NCBI GenBank assembly: GCA_003024785.1
Contig: PUQB01000019.1
Location: forward strand, 679,686 to 743,685
DNA: 64,000 nucleotides
Source of the DNA: Selaginella tamariscina
Taxonomy: Eukaryota > Streptophyta > Lycopodiopsida > Selaginellales > Selaginellaceae
Reading direction: 5' to 3'
The notes beneath the pieces are model-generated. The model did not search any database and was not told where the DNA came from. It saw only the letters and a program-made list of their open reading frames with translations. A program made the translations under genes and the position numbers. Shown here in pieces: positions 1 through 11,608 of this stretch. Numbering within the stretch: position 1 is the first letter of the stretch; each line of letters begins with the position of its first letter.

Positions 1-1150
1 TATTTATAGGCCATTTTATTGAGCTGAAGGGTTTACATTATAATATTTATAGGCCATTTTACTTGTTATGCTATTTCCATAAATAAAATATAGCATCGCT
101 CACATATATATTAGTTGGCTACTGCTGGGAAACTTGATCTCATTTAGTCTTTTAAGTAAAATAAATAAATAAACCCATGTTATATGTACAAAACCACACA
201 CACACACACAATTACATATAGTGTGTGTGTATGCAAGCAAATATAAAAACATAAATGTTTATTTAGGCTTGTGTGAGCAATCTACGTACCAACGCATCAG
301 CAAGATTAATGCTTATTTTACTGTATATATGACATATTTATGTCCCATCTTTGGAGATGCGCCAATCCACGCACCATGCGTAGAGATGGCAATTCGAGGC
401 ACCTGCTCTCTGTCTTTTTTTTGTTTGTGCATCATATCTTTGATAAGTACGGCTGCCCTGTGTGCCGCATATATAGATTTACTATGGCACAAAGAAAATA
501 TAGAAGCCTTGATGAGAAATCTGGCTTACATGGTCTCATCCGGTGGCTCTTCTCGTCTATGTCCTAAGGAATGTTCTCATCCCGCATTCATAGCCGTGGT
601 GCAGATGTTGCCCTGTTATCACCTACGTCTTCCCAGTCTTGCGAGGAATGGTCTCACCCCGTGTTCACAAAAGAAGCATTGTCTCTTCTTGTATATGTCC
701 TTCAAGACGTCACATGGCATGTTCTCATCCCATGTTCAAACCCGTAGGCGCAGTTGTTTGTCCTGTCCTTGTACATTATAAAACAGCAAAATGAAAATGT
801 GCCACCCAGAAAATTAGTAATTGTTGGACAAAGACTGAAGTTCATGAAATAACTGCTGAACTCCACAGTGTGCCCGTGAATTATTAAATGAGGCGGTGTC
901 CCGCCGGACTGAATTTCTATTTATTTATGGAAATTCTCTTACTTCAAGTTAAAACTTGTACATAAGAAACGTTCTTGATCAATGATTAAGGACATTTCTC
1001 ACCTACATAGTTGTGTGTGTATATATAGTTCAAAAGAATTTATTAATCAAATCCTATAGCTTATGAAATCTAGGTAGTTTTCCTGCAAACTTTAGTGTCA
1101 GTAAAAACACTCCCAGGTTTGCATAAGAATCCCTTCTCAGGTGCACAGTG
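1..1150. other. AT-rich stretch without a supportable gene
   Basis: No frame here shows a recognisable protein. The first ~60 bases carry two copies of a 'tttataggccatttta' motif that also lies beside the tRNA-Lys-like copies near 9.48, 11.13 and 20.57 kb, so the window probably starts inside that dispersed repeat. Between about 529 and 735 a degenerate motif (gg/tt-tctcatcccg followed by gttca) occurs four times at 41-77 base spacing. The 186-residue frame at 221-781 is low-complexity and unlike any family I know. Confidence 0.6.
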
Positions 1151-1200
1151 TCTATCCTGGCTGCACACACAGAGCCCCTCAAGTGCACAATAATCCCTCA

Positions 1201-2512
1201 CTACCGAGACTCCCCCAGATGTCCCTTTCTCTTGATTCCCAAAACGGCATCAGACCACTCACTTGAGAAATGTCCTTGTGGATCAAACCTCTGCATAACC
1301 TCCAAAAACTTTGGGAGATTTGTTTCTTTTGGACCCATGTTTTCAAACATGGAGTTCTTGTTCTTTCCCCAGTGTGGCCTCCCATTGTATTTCTTTAGCA
1401 ACCTGATAACATATATGTGTACAGTGTGTGCGTGTGTGTGTTTATTGATATGACTTACATTTGTTCAATTTCTTCGAAAGCATCATGATCAAACACAGGG
1501 TTTTATCACGGTGTTCTCTGTAGTAAAGAAGCTCAAAAGCGACTGAGTCTTCCGGTTCAGCTAGATACGCACTTGATCCCTTAAAGAACCTTAGTTGTGC
1601 ACCTGCGTGTGTGTGTGTATGCGTGTGTGTACCTTGTACTCTAGACTGCCTGATTTGTGATGCCGGTGTGGGTTCATTTCCAACGTTCCTCCATTCACCA
1701 CGGGTACTAACCGAGACCTTGTCATCCAACCTCAGCAGAACCCTTCTTCTGTGCGATATACCAGTTGATATCCCCAAATGCATGCTGATTTGCAAACGTT
1801 ACAACCTCGTTCTCGATGTTACTATCATCCTTCGCTTTCTTAGTCAGAGATCTCTTGAACATGCTCTCTACCTGCATGTCACCTGGGAGATCGCCCCAAG
1901 AACACCAATAGAGAGCTTTGCAGCATTGAGATCTACATTATTCTCGTCGATCTTTACTAGTTTTGCATATCCTTCGCCACTCGAGGCAGGCACAACTATG
2001 CTTATTCCAGTAACATAGTCGTGAACCGCTCCACCTCGTCCAACCAGGCTGCTACCGTGGGAACCGGTACTTATCAAACCGGAGATGGAGAGACCTCTGA
2101 AGTAAGGGATACTTGGTAACGCCAGGCTCTGCTTGGCAAGATGAGATCCTGCATCAACGGTGACGGTTAACTTGTCTTTGTTGATCGAGACTCTCGAGTT
2201 GTATTTACTTGTGCTGATTAGGAGTCCGGTGTTGCCTCCTGGGCATGCGACTCTTACTAGGCTGTGGGAAAGCTTGCTCACTACCTTGATCTTCTGCCCG
2301 TTCTTTACTCCCTTGGCAACTGCAGCTACGAGTTCTTGTTCGGTTGTCGGATATGCTACTTCCGACACCGAGCACGGTACTCGCTCGTACCATATCCCCT
2401 GGTAGTTCTGTAGCTGGCATTTACCGCTACTGCAGCTTACAGGGACGATTGAAACAACAGACTGGAAACAGAGTATACTTAGCAAAAAGAATATACACGC
2501 CGACACTGACAT
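1201..2512 (-). pseudogene. L-gulono-1,4-lactone oxidase (plant GULLO family), decayed
   Basis: Plant GULLO proteins are FAD-linked aldonolactone oxidases of the ascorbate branch, usually secreted and about 580-600 residues long. The start at 2512 gives a signal peptide (about residues 1-22), then the cysteine-rich plant N-terminus and the FAD-binding half with 'GLISTGSHGSSLVGRGG' and 'VHDYVTGISIVVPA'. Further exons on the same strand give 'MFKRSL' and 'LDDKVSVST' (about 1640-1860), 'KGSSAYLAEPEDSVAFELLYYR' in two parts near 1560, and the conserved C-terminal 'RPHWGKNKN...[13 protein letters not shown]' segment near 1220-1400. Roughly 110 residues expected between the 1.64-kb and 1.59-kb pieces are missing. 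Two frame changes are visible: one after 'AISQVT', one before 'LLRLDDKV'. With the missing central part I call it a pseudogene; the frame changes alone could be assembly error. Family assignment is firm. Confidence 0.82.
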
Positions 2513-2919
2513 TGTGAATGTGGGAAGTGAGTGGATTTGTGGGGATTTTATGGGCTTGAGAAAGCTCGCTCTTTACGACTTTGGACTTACATTGCATCGC
2601 AGAAACGGGAGTTTAGAGACTTCCCCATAGCCGCATTGTGAATTGCTTCAGACGTCCAGCATTCAATAATACATTGTCTCTTATGGGAATATTCTACGAT
2701 TTTGTTATTTACTTGAACAGCACATCTTAAATGTGTGTGTGTGAGAGAGAGAGAGAGAGGGAGGGAGAGAGAGTATATATACCTTCATATGTGTCTACAT
2801 ATGTATATCTTATATACATAGAATATTGCATGCTAAACATTTCTGTATCCATATAAACTGATTATATATATATATATATATATAACTTGATAATCCAATA
2901 ATGATGTAGATTATGCCAG
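2513..2919. other. Spacer between divergent GULLO and P450 remnants
   Basis: The two genes point away from each other. The spacer holds a (GA)n tract near 2740-2772 and an (AT)n tract near 2865-2883. A 5' half for the P450 was looked for here and not found, so the P450 copy already lacks its N-terminal exons. Confidence 0.5.
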
Positions 2920-3223
2920 AAGCACATGTACAAGGAAGTTGAACGAGATGAAGAATGGATATTGAAGCTCATGATGGAAATGATCCACTTACATAATCCA
3001 AATAATGGTGTTTGTGTGTATATATATACGAATGTGTATGTAAATATGTATATAATCTTTTTGTCTGTTTTTTTTTTTTTGTATAATTCTTTTTTTTTCC
3101 TCGTGCTAGAGGATCATGGACGTCTTATTGATTTGCTTCTCAATGCCCAAGGTTCTAAGTTTGCTTACATAAGTCATTATCAATAATATTCTATGTACTA
3201 TTGTAATTAATATATATATATAT

Positions 3224-3292
<69 letters not shown>

Positions 3293-4543
3293 GTATGTGT
3301 GTATTACACAATAAGGTTACTCATGTTTATTGCAGAGATTTTGCATAAACTTATAAATAAATACAGCATACGTACATGTAGTGACGTGTGTGTTTATGTC
3401 TAAGAAATTCTAATTAACTTAATCAGCTAGAGTTAATATTTTGCGGTTCTTGACAATTCTGTTACCTTCCTCTTGGCTGGACATGGCACAGTCACAAGCC
3501 TGCTGACGTGGACAGTCTACCTGCTGGCTATGAATCCCATGTGGCAAGAACGTGCACGAGCTGAAGCCTCTGAGTTCTTCCACGGAGATCCAGTTAAGTT
3601 TACTCACACACAATCTGTGCATGCATATTTATAATACTATGCACGTCTATATCTCTGGGTATGTGTTTTGTCAGTTAATGTATTGTGTGTGTACAGCTGT
3701 ATATTTACACATGCATATTTTTATATGTATGACATACACTTACATATACTGTTACATCAAAGCTCTCTCTCTCTCTCTCTCATACACGCACGCACGCACA
3801 CACGCATACAGAAAGTGTGTTTATTATATTTGTTTATTTAGGACTTGAGCTAACTTAAGACTATAGGAATAATTCTAATGGAGGCAGCTAGGCTTTTTCC
3901 ACCCCAACCGATAGGTAGAAGCTGTTTAAAAGAAAATAAACTCGGAAACTACACGATCCCTGTTGGACTTGAAATTATTATTCCAGGTAATATGCAATGT
4001 GCATATTATGCACATTACTATATACATATTGAGAGTTAAATGGATATTCTAAATACAAGAGACTTTCTCTCTCTCTCTCTCTCACACACACACCGCACAC
4101 ATGCACACACACATTATGTTTACAGTAATTGCAATACATCGAGACCACGAGTTATGGGGAAGTGATGCTTGTGAGTTTAGACCGGCTAGATTTGCAAATG
4201 GAATCAAACGAGCGTGTTCTCATCCATTGGCATATATTCCCTTTGGAACGGGACTGAGGACTTGCATTGGGCAGGTACGTCTGTAATGGTGTGTCCATAC
4301 ATGTATTCCGTGTATTGTAGTGAACGTTGTTGAACAGCCTCTTCTCTCTCACACACATACACACACACGCGTGTGTAGATGTATACCTTGTTGTTACGTA
4401 TTTACAGGCTTTTGGCCAAAGTTGTTCTTGCTATTATGCTGCTTAGATAGGAGCTTTCCGAAAGTTACATGCACAACCCGGATATCACACTCCATCTCCG
4501 GCCAAAATTTGATATGCCTATTGTACTTAAGCAGTTAAATTAG
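2920..4543 (+). pseudogene. Cytochrome P450 (CYP72 clan), C-terminal half, copy 1
   Basis: P450 mono-oxygenases of the CYP72 clan hydroxylate hormones and terpenoids at the ER membrane. Exon pieces in order: 2920-3007 ('KEVERDEEWILKLMMEMI'), about 3112-3165 ('DHGRLIDLLLNAQGSK'), about 3430-3597 with the I-helix 'FLLAGHGTVTSLLTWTVYLL', about 3841-3986 with the ExxR K-helix 'MEAARLFPP', about 4120-4274 with the heme loop 'IPFGTGLRTCIGQ' (Cys ligand present), and the last exon about 4409-4543 ending 'ILHLRP-type...KQLN'. The first half of the protein is absent. The K-helix exon has an in-frame TAA (CAA in copy 2), and the last exon lacks two short stretches kept in copy 2. It is therefore dead, though heme loop and ExxR are intact. 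A second copy lies at 17.28-18.03 kb. Confidence 0.85.
3213..3291. repeat. Compound (TA)n-(GA)n microsatellite
   Basis: An uninterrupted alternating TA tract runs directly into about 28 GA units, inside a P450 intron. The same TATATAGAGAGA junction recurs at 11.36, 40.10, 51.10, 51.86 and 52.22 kb and, reversed, at 42.75 and 43.58 kb. Confidence 0.95.
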
Positions 4544-4746
4544 CACATATATGTACAATATATTAACGTTAATAACAATATACATCTACTATGTTGAATA
4601 TTTCTTATATTGTGTACCTATCTATCTATTATTTAATGGATTTTTAATGGATTATTACATCCTAAACGCTATAACTTGGGACCTTTTTCATACTAATAAC
4701 AAACCTGTATCTATAACCTTTTTACAATTAGGGTAATAAGGTTAAG

Positions 4747-6741
4747 ATGGAAGAGTTGAGGAGGGAGTTGCTGCATGTGTTATGGGCTGATATACCAAGG
4801 TCACCTACAGGAAATGATTACGATGTTGCATCTTTCAGCACTGCTTCCTCTCATGTCCAATCCCTATTGTTTAAATGGGCAAACGATGATAATAGTACAA
4901 AGCTTGTCATACCACTTGCTTATAATTACGACAAAGCTAGATTCTCTGCACTCAAGTATCGTGACCGAGTTGTTGCTGACCTTGTTCGAACTTGTGACTT
5001 TCTTGATATTCATCTTTGTAGATTAAGTACAAGAGACAAGAGCACAGTCTTCGATTGGATATCGATAGATGATCAACCAGTGAGAATTGAAAAGTGGTAT
5101 GTTAACAAGGACGAAATGTTGAGGTACAATGAAAATGATGTTTCTGGTGTTTATGAGGCGGTCCTCGTGATATGGCCTAAGGCAAGGAAATCTCGTGCTC
5201 TTTTTGTCTCCAATAGTTTAGAATATTCTTTAAAATGGCTTGAAGACCACCACAAGGATCAATTGACATGCTCGGATGCTGGAAAGAACGACTTAGTTGA
5301 ATTATATAAGATTTTAACGTGTAACATGTGTTTATCGTCTGAAAATACCATCACTTTTTCTATCACGTTAGGAAAATTGATGGAGTTATTCCTCAAGTCT
5401 GGGCTTATTGATCATGCTTTCTTTTTTATGTGTTGGTTGCGTCGTCCTGATACGTTTATATGTAATTCTAGAAGAATTCTTATGAACATGGTCGATGTGC
5501 TTCTTGTGTCTGGGGAACAAGATACAGCATTACGAGTAATAAAGCTGTGGTTGGGATTTGATGCGCGAGAACTACATGGTGGAAGCAATACGCTCCTATG
5601 GTTGGGACAAGTGCAAAGAAGTTATTGAAAGCTTGCTTAATGAAGTGCCACAAGGTACACAAGTGGAGGATATGGTATATGTCATTGAGGGGCTTGAATC
5701 TTGTGGGTACCATGAGGTTGCAATGGTTATTGGAAAGAAGTTGTTCGATAAGATTTCTAACAAGCAATACTCTTTACATTTGGGATGGGCAAATAGAACT
5801 GCTAAATTGGTGGGCTTGTTGTTAAACATGAGTTAATCAAGGAGGCTTACTATCTTATAGAGAATGTGCCCATGGACTTCAGCAGTCTAATTGACACTTG
5901 TAAGTTTAGAGAAGAAACATTCGATTTCTTTATGCTTCTTTGGACAAATGGCAAAGAAAAAGAGAAAGACTATTGTGGTGCTTTGAAGACGGCTTTCTAG
6001 AAATGGCAGCAAAATTTATCTTTAAGTTGGTATCCAATGGTGATAACACTATTGCAAAAAGGTTTTTGAGAAAGTGGTTGTCTCTTTTACCGGATAACAT
6101 TGATGCAGCGATAATAACAAGCGAGGGTACGAAGAATGAAACTGCTGCACTATTACTGTATGCTGCACCCTCGAAACAAAATCTGCAAATAATGCTGGAA
6201 GAGAGATATACACTGATACCTTTCATGAAAAGTCATGCTGATTTCTTAGGATTGAAACATGAAAAGGATGTCACACAGGCATTTACAGAGCTATGTTTGC
6301 ATCAGCTGCATACAAAAGGTTTTCTGGAACAGGCAAACAAAGTTGGTTGTACAGTTTCTGGGTTACAAAAGGAGTGGAGTGCAAGAGTAAGCTTAGATGT
6401 AGATGCGAAAGATTTCCTGGCAACTTTGTTTTGGTTGGATGACAAACGTGTGTTAAATGCTATGGTAAAGAGATTGGTTGAACTGACGAACTTGACAAGG
6501 ATGTTATTCAAGAAAGAGAATGGATTAGTGACTATGGCAATGCAATCGGGTGTTTATGCGAGGAAAGCCTTGAAGAAGCTTGCAAAAGCAAGAATTTCAT
6601 ACTTAAAGGAGAAGGTAAGTTCCAACAAAAGACAAAAGCTAGAGAATCCACGAATGGAGTGTGTCTTTTGTGACATGGTCATGGAACAGAGGAGAGAGTT
6701 GGAGGACTTAAGCTACTCTTACAAGTTTGCTTCCGGAGTAA
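4747..6741 (+). pseudogene. Unrecognised gene with 'VIWPK' domain and C-terminal CxxC, copy 1
   Basis: An intronless-looking coding stretch of about 660 codons read in three successive frames (4747-5628, 5558-5836, 5940-6741), so it is broken or mis-assembled in at least two places. The N-terminal third has 'LVIPLAYNYDKARFSALK', 'LDIHLCRLSTRDKS' and 'VLVIWPKARKS'. From memory this resembles the segment (ending WYRR-x-x-LVIWPR) that follows 2OG-Fe(II) oxygenase domains in some fungal and plant proteins; no oxygenase domain is present here. The middle is helical, with repeated 'LVSGEQDTALRVIKLW' and 'GLIDHAFFF' type units like helical repeats. The end has 'MECVFCDMVMEQRRELE', a CxxC followed by a charged helix. 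It lies 200 bases after the P450 and is duplicated with it. Function unknown. Confidence 0.6.
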
Positions 6742-6920
6742 CTGTTAATTCAAAATATTCCTTCAAAGTGCACAATCCAACACATGCTAACATACTTCTT
6801 AAACATTTACAGTTAAACTCTCAGATGATAGGCCGTCTTATTTCTCCCCTAATTATTTGTTACTTAATCTCTGAGATAGGTGGTTTAATATATTATTTTC
6901 ATGCCATACGTACCATAAAA

Positions 6921-6988
6921 CGCCGTCCATGGGGTTCGAACCCCATGTGCTTAAAAGCCACGTGGAGTACAAACTGAGTTAGAACGGC
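6921..6988 (-). pseudogene. tRNA-Lys(UUU)-like, broken
   Basis: Reverse complement keeps the acceptor GCCGTTC/GGACGGC, the CTTTTAA anticodon loop and an intact T arm, but the D arm is altered (AACTCAGTTTGTACTC) and about seven bases of the variable region are gone. A TTTT run follows the 3' end on the minus strand. Copy 2 of the same block has the matching relic at 20454. Confidence 0.75.
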
Positions 6989-7395
6989 TTAATCTATATT
7001 TCTGATATGTTTCATATGCGTGGGCACCCTGATAATAGGATGTGATGTATGAAATTTGTACACGTATATATACACAGATACTTAATTTGTAAGAAAGTTT
7101 TATTAAGTTATATGATATAAATGGTTAATAATATTTAAGTGATGTAATAAAGTTATCTATAAATATATTTAATATATTGACATATATATACTTAAAATTA
7201 AACAGCAAGTTTTAATATATACTATTTATTAGTTTAAGATGCATCCTATATTATCACTAATTTATAAAAATTAGTATTAATTTTTACATTATACTAGTTT
7301 GTTATACAAGTTTATAATATAAGATTTTTAGTTACAATTTTAATAATTAGATTATTATATACATGCTAGTTCTGAAATTAAATATGGTATTGATA

Positions 7396-7438
<43 letters not shown>

Positions 7439-8229
7439 CGTCGCATGAAGTCTAGTATTATGCCATTTATTAATAAAATTTAATAAAAACTGAATTTTTA
7501 AACTACTATAACAAACTAGCATATTTTGATTGCATCCTAGTTAAGTTTAATATGTACTGTAAGTTATTATAAACAGCAGTAACAGCAGGTAGAAATACAT
7601 GAGTTTATAACAGAATACTTTCACATTTGTAAAATATTATGATTCTATAGATATATAAATTGTATTTAATTATTTAAATATATAACCTCTCTGCGTTGTC
7701 TCTCGTGCATTTGTACTTCCTGTTTAAACATATTTAAATAAATTTAAAAATGAATTATATATTACTTAATATTCACCGTTCTACATGAAAGTTTAAAAAT
7801 TGTCAAAATCGATATATTAATTACTAATCAACAATGAATTAATTTACTTGTTTCTATATAAAATTTACATGTGTGGATGTTAAAGATTTATGTATATTTA
7901 ACGTACATCCATGTACGAATTGGTTAACGCTACTTTATGATGTGTACACAAATGCAATGTGTATGATATATATATATATAAATAAGGAAAAGCTTGTTTG
8001 TGTACATAATTAATACACAAACACACACACACACATATTATATATACATACGTTATATATATATATATATAACTTTTTCTCTATTACACTTTGATTCCGA
8101 ATATATGCATATCGCCCTCTGCGTGCGTGCGTGTGTGGGTGCATGCGTCTGCATATTCACAAAAGGTATATACCATTAATATCCCTTAATATTAATGTCC
8201 CTATTAATATCCCTTAATTGACACTCTGA
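6989..8229. other. AT-rich spacer of block X, no gene
   Basis: Very AT-rich, with an (AT)n tract near 7400-7436 and at 8051-8071. It aligns with 21200-21277 and 28209-29045, that is, with both flanks of the transposon in the second copy. It therefore preserves the uninterrupted target site near 7110-7125. No coding frame is convincing. Confidence 0.7.
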
Positions 8230-8918
8230 CTGCGAATTGAAATCCACCCTTTACTTTTCCAAAATTTACTTCAGTTGAGGGGCGGCTGAAAACCCGGCAG
8301 CAGTTGCTACCGGGTTTTGGGCTGCCCCTTGAGCTCGGACAGAGCTGGTTGAGATCAAGCCAGACCCAGTAATTGCTACGGGGCTTTGGGCTGCCTCCAG
8401 AGCTTGATTAAATCTGGCTAAGCTAAAGTTAGTCATGCTTGCCTCTGCAGCATGAGGAAATCTTTTTTGAATACAATTGAATGTAAACGAATGCAAAAAA
8501 CAGAAGAAGAGAAGATAGAAGACTACCTGGTTAGTTGCTGTTTTCTACTTGCTTTTCTGCCATTCCAAATGGATTTCTTCGCGTTCTCTCCCAATTTATG
8601 TACATACACACACAATCATGCACATACACATACACATAGGTACATGCATGCAGCATATACATATGCATACACACGACCCTAGTCTGCAACATGATCCAAT
8701 TTAAATAAATTAAGGAATTATTCTACATTTAGTACTTAAACTTTTCAAATTTCTTTTAAGTAAGTGTTTTTTAAGTTAAGGACTGGTGCTGCCCTTATCA
8801 ATAATACCTTTTCAAAAGTTAAATAAGTGGTTATTTAACTTAATAGCGAGTGCAAATCCATTTTCCATTACTTCACTTAAGTTAAATTAAGGACTTTATT
8901 GCTTTCCGATTTGAATGC
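8230..8918 (-). mobile_element. Truncated relative of the 21.3-28.2 kb transposon
   Basis: Read on the minus strand, 8918-8700 resembles the left end of the element at 21278 ('taacttaagtg', then 'gtaatggaaaatggatttg', ending in 'cttaatttattta'). Then 8625-8240 matches 26515-26860 of the same element, including 'aatccattcggaatggcaga' with one change and the GC-rich tract with 'cagcccaaagcccc' and 'gccgggttt'. Order and orientation agree with a partly deleted member of one non-autonomous DNA transposon family. The outermost ends differ, so it may be a separate subfamily. No protein is encoded. Confidence 0.6.
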
Positions 8919-9375
8919 TCGTTGCAACAATACATACGCATTCGTAACATATTCAAACATAACAAAAATTTGAAATATTAAGAGACTGTGTGTGTATGTG
9001 TAATATATAAAACATATCCAACGTAATTTATTTATATTTGCTGTGTCTTATGATTGTATTTTATTAAACAATACTATTTATTTAATAAATGTATCTTATG
9101 TAGTCTGTATCTTGTGATATCTATTTTATAATATTGTAACTGTTAATGTTTAATTGTCAATACAAAAATTAAAATGTATAGTATTTTGATTTTTATCTCA
9201 GGGACTCAACTCAACCCTAATAAATATTTGCTCTTTAATACTATTTTCTTAAGAAAATATGTAATGCACACACACAAGACTGCAAAGGATATTCCAACGT
9301 ATATTCTAATGTTTGGATACCATATAACGTGTATTAATAATAATTATAATAAAAAATATTAATAATAATTATAAA

Positions 9376-9448
9376 CGCTATCTTTAAGATTCGAATTCAT
9401 GACCACGTAATTAAAAGCCACGTGCTCTACCTGCTGACCTAGAACGAC
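9376..9448 (-). pseudogene. tRNA-Lys-like, decayed
   Basis: The minus strand keeps 'GTCGTTCTAGGTCAGCAGG', the anticodon-loop TTTTAA and a T-loop TTCGAAT-like segment, but the acceptor stem no longer pairs (3' side GATAGCG). It matches the copy at 30398-30468 of the second block. Confidence 0.65.
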
Positions 9449-10078
9449 TTAATATGTTTGTATTATTAACAAATATTTATTGGCAGTTTTTACTGAGATA
9501 AACGGATTATATTGTTAATATTGACGGGATACTATTATAATTGCATACACTTAAGAATAATCTAGCCATAGTATATAAATATCTTGTACATTTATTATTC
9601 GATTATAAATACTTCTCTATTATGAATATATCAAGAGAACTACTAGATACTTTTGCCATTTGAAGTTTCTCCAGCTCTCTCTCTCGCACACCCCACACAC
9701 ACGCACGCACATACACATACACATATACACACATACTGCAATATGCCTTGTAACAATTAAATATGTCGTGTGACTTGGCCACTTGCTGCACCAACTTTTA
9801 ACCCTAGTGATCTTGCCATTTCTTGATCCTCATAAGTTCATATTTTTTTGCCCCCACACACACGCACATACACATACACACACATCAAGATCATTTCTTG
9901 ATCCTCATAAGCTCATATTTTTTTGCCCCACATACACATACACATATACACACATACTGCAATATATGATTACTAGTGAATATATGGGTTTCTCTTACTA
10001 CATGAATTCAACTATGAGAGACGAATTAGTGACACAAGTTCACCACGCGCGTCTTCTCTCTATTCTAAAGAGAATAAA

Positions 10079-10151
10079 CGCCGTCCATGGGATGCGAACT
10101 CATGACCACGTGATTAAAAGTCAGGCGCTCTACCTACTGAGCTAGAACGGC
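10079..10151 (-). tRNA. tRNA-Lys(UUU)-like gene, probably a pseudogene
   Basis: A 73-base cloverleaf on the minus strand: acceptor GCCGTTC pairs fully with GGACGGC, D arm GCTC...GAGC is intact, anticodon loop CTTTTAA. The anticodon stem (CCTGA/TCACG) and the T stem (ATGAG/CCCAT) have one mismatch each, and the T loop reads TTCGCAT. It is weaker than the copies at 38507 and 39855, so activity is doubtful. Confidence 0.5.
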
Positions 10152-10324
10152 TTAATCTACGATTTTAGCGTATCGTTCATTTGCATAATGTATGTATGAG
10201 TGGATAATGTGTAATGTAAATATACATATTTATATTACAGTCATGCATACATATACAGATACGAGGTAAATATAATATGAATATGTTTGATGGGACACAG
10301 TATCAATCACATTCTTGGAAGATT

Positions 10325-10361
10325 TTAAAGTCACGCGCTCTACCTACTGAGCTAGAACGGC
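10325..10361 (-). pseudogene. tRNA-Lys-like 5' half
   Basis: Only the acceptor 5' strand, D arm and the start of the anticodon arm remain (minus strand GCCGTTCTAGCTCAGTAGG, then GTAGAGCGCGTGAC). Nothing after the anticodon loop is recognisable. The right-hand flank is the common repeat flank ('ggcatttttactgaac'). Confidence 0.7.
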
Positions 10362-11011
10362 TTAATGTATAATTATTGGCATTTTTACTGAACAAAACGG
10401 ATTTATATATAGATGCATGCACGCTTCATAGAAGAATACCGTTCATTTGCATAATGTGGATATATATATATATATAATGTATATTTATACATACATACAT
10501 ACAGTGTATATAAAATTCTATATATAGGTACTTATAATATGATATGGGAAGTTGAAAAAATAATAATAATACAAATTAAATAACAAATATGTTATATTAT
10601 GTGTTGATGTTACAGCTTATTGGAAATAATATGGGAAATCAATAATCTAGGGACTAAGTTAAATAATTTTAAAATAGCTATTTTCTTTTATTATTATTAT
10701 TTCTTTAAAGTGTCTTAAAACAGTTTTAAACACTGAAAATCACATTTTAGTTTATTCCTTCCAATTTGTAATATATTCAAACATAAAAAGGACCTCTTTT
10801 GTATTAGTGATAATTAATTATAAAACTCAATCAATCGGTAAATACTAAAAACCAGGAAAAAACATGTATTTAAAGAAACTTCAATATACTGAATCATGTA
10901 TATAGATCAAATGCATTAATCCTAAAGGTCTTTTAATTTATATCTTTTAAATGCATATAAAATCATTAAAATAATTAATTTTAATATGATTTTTAATCCC
11001 AAGGCTTAATT
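10362..11011. other. AT-rich spacer with dispersed-repeat flank
   Basis: The first 160 bases repeat the flank found beside other tRNA-Lys-like copies ('ataccgttcatttgcataatg', shared with 37.62 kb). The rest is AT-rich and partly resembles 31.8-31.99 kb. No gene seen. Confidence 0.6.
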
Positions 11012-11078
11012 AATGGGATTCGAACACCATGACCACATGGTTAAAAGCCATTGGCTCTACCTACTGAGCTAAAACTGC
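11012..11078 (-). pseudogene. tRNA-Lys-like, decayed
   Basis: The minus strand retains the D arm (GCTCAGTAGGTAGAGC), TTTTAA anticodon loop and TTCGAAT-type T loop. The acceptor stem is lost on its 3' side and mutated on its 5' side (GCAGTTTT). It does not fold as a tRNA. Confidence 0.7.
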
Positions 11079-11326
11079 TTCATTTATACTTTTTGATACG
11101 TTTCAATTATTTATATAAATATTTATAGGCATTTTTACTGAACTATAACGGATTACATTGTTAATATTAACAGAATATTATAACATTAATTATAACATAT
11201 TTAGTGTATTTAATTTGTACATATTACATTAAAACGTACACATTATTAAGTTTAATGTTTTAAAATCTTCAAGAATGTGATTGATACTGTGCCCCCGTCA
11301 AACACAATCCTATTGCTGTATATTTA

Positions 11327-11328
<2 letters not shown>

Positions 11329-11403
<75 letters not shown>
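11329..11403. repeat. Compound (TA)n-(GA)n microsatellite
   Basis: About 17 TA units followed directly by about 20 GA units. The same compound tract stands at the equivalent point of block Y copy 2 (40072-40133) with different repeat numbers. Confidence 0.95.
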
Positions 11404-11405
<2 letters not shown>

Positions 11406-11608
11406 ATATATCTGTATATAAACATTGATATTACATATACTTTTATGCATACATATATACAGACACATGGATACCCTTGTATACAAGTTAAATACACTAA
11501 ATATGTTGTATTAATAAATTATAAGATTAATTGCACGAGAATATAATTTTAAGATAAATTTTTTTTTATTAGTATTCTTTTTTAAAATTCTTTTAATTAA
11601 TGTTGTTA

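Larger units (their letters stand above)
3715..9548 (+). repeat. Duplicated block X, copy 1
   Basis: This block matches 17139-30560 in order and orientation: P450 last exons, the unrecognised gene, the tRNA-Lys-like copy, then AT-rich spacer. For example 7090-7960 aligns with 28205-29045, and 8935-9545 with 29050-30560. Differences are mainly indels. Copy 1 lacks about 650 bases present at 20545-21200 and has about 970 extra bases at 7964-8928. Copy 2 carries the 6.9-kb transposon at 21278-28208. The left edge coincides with the breakpoint joined to block Y at 17.14 kb. Confidence 0.88.

Noticed and set aside
221-781. 186-residue open frame at the window start
   Set aside because: Cysteine/serine-rich, no family resemblance, crosses microsatellite and repeated motif sequence, no splice or promoter context.
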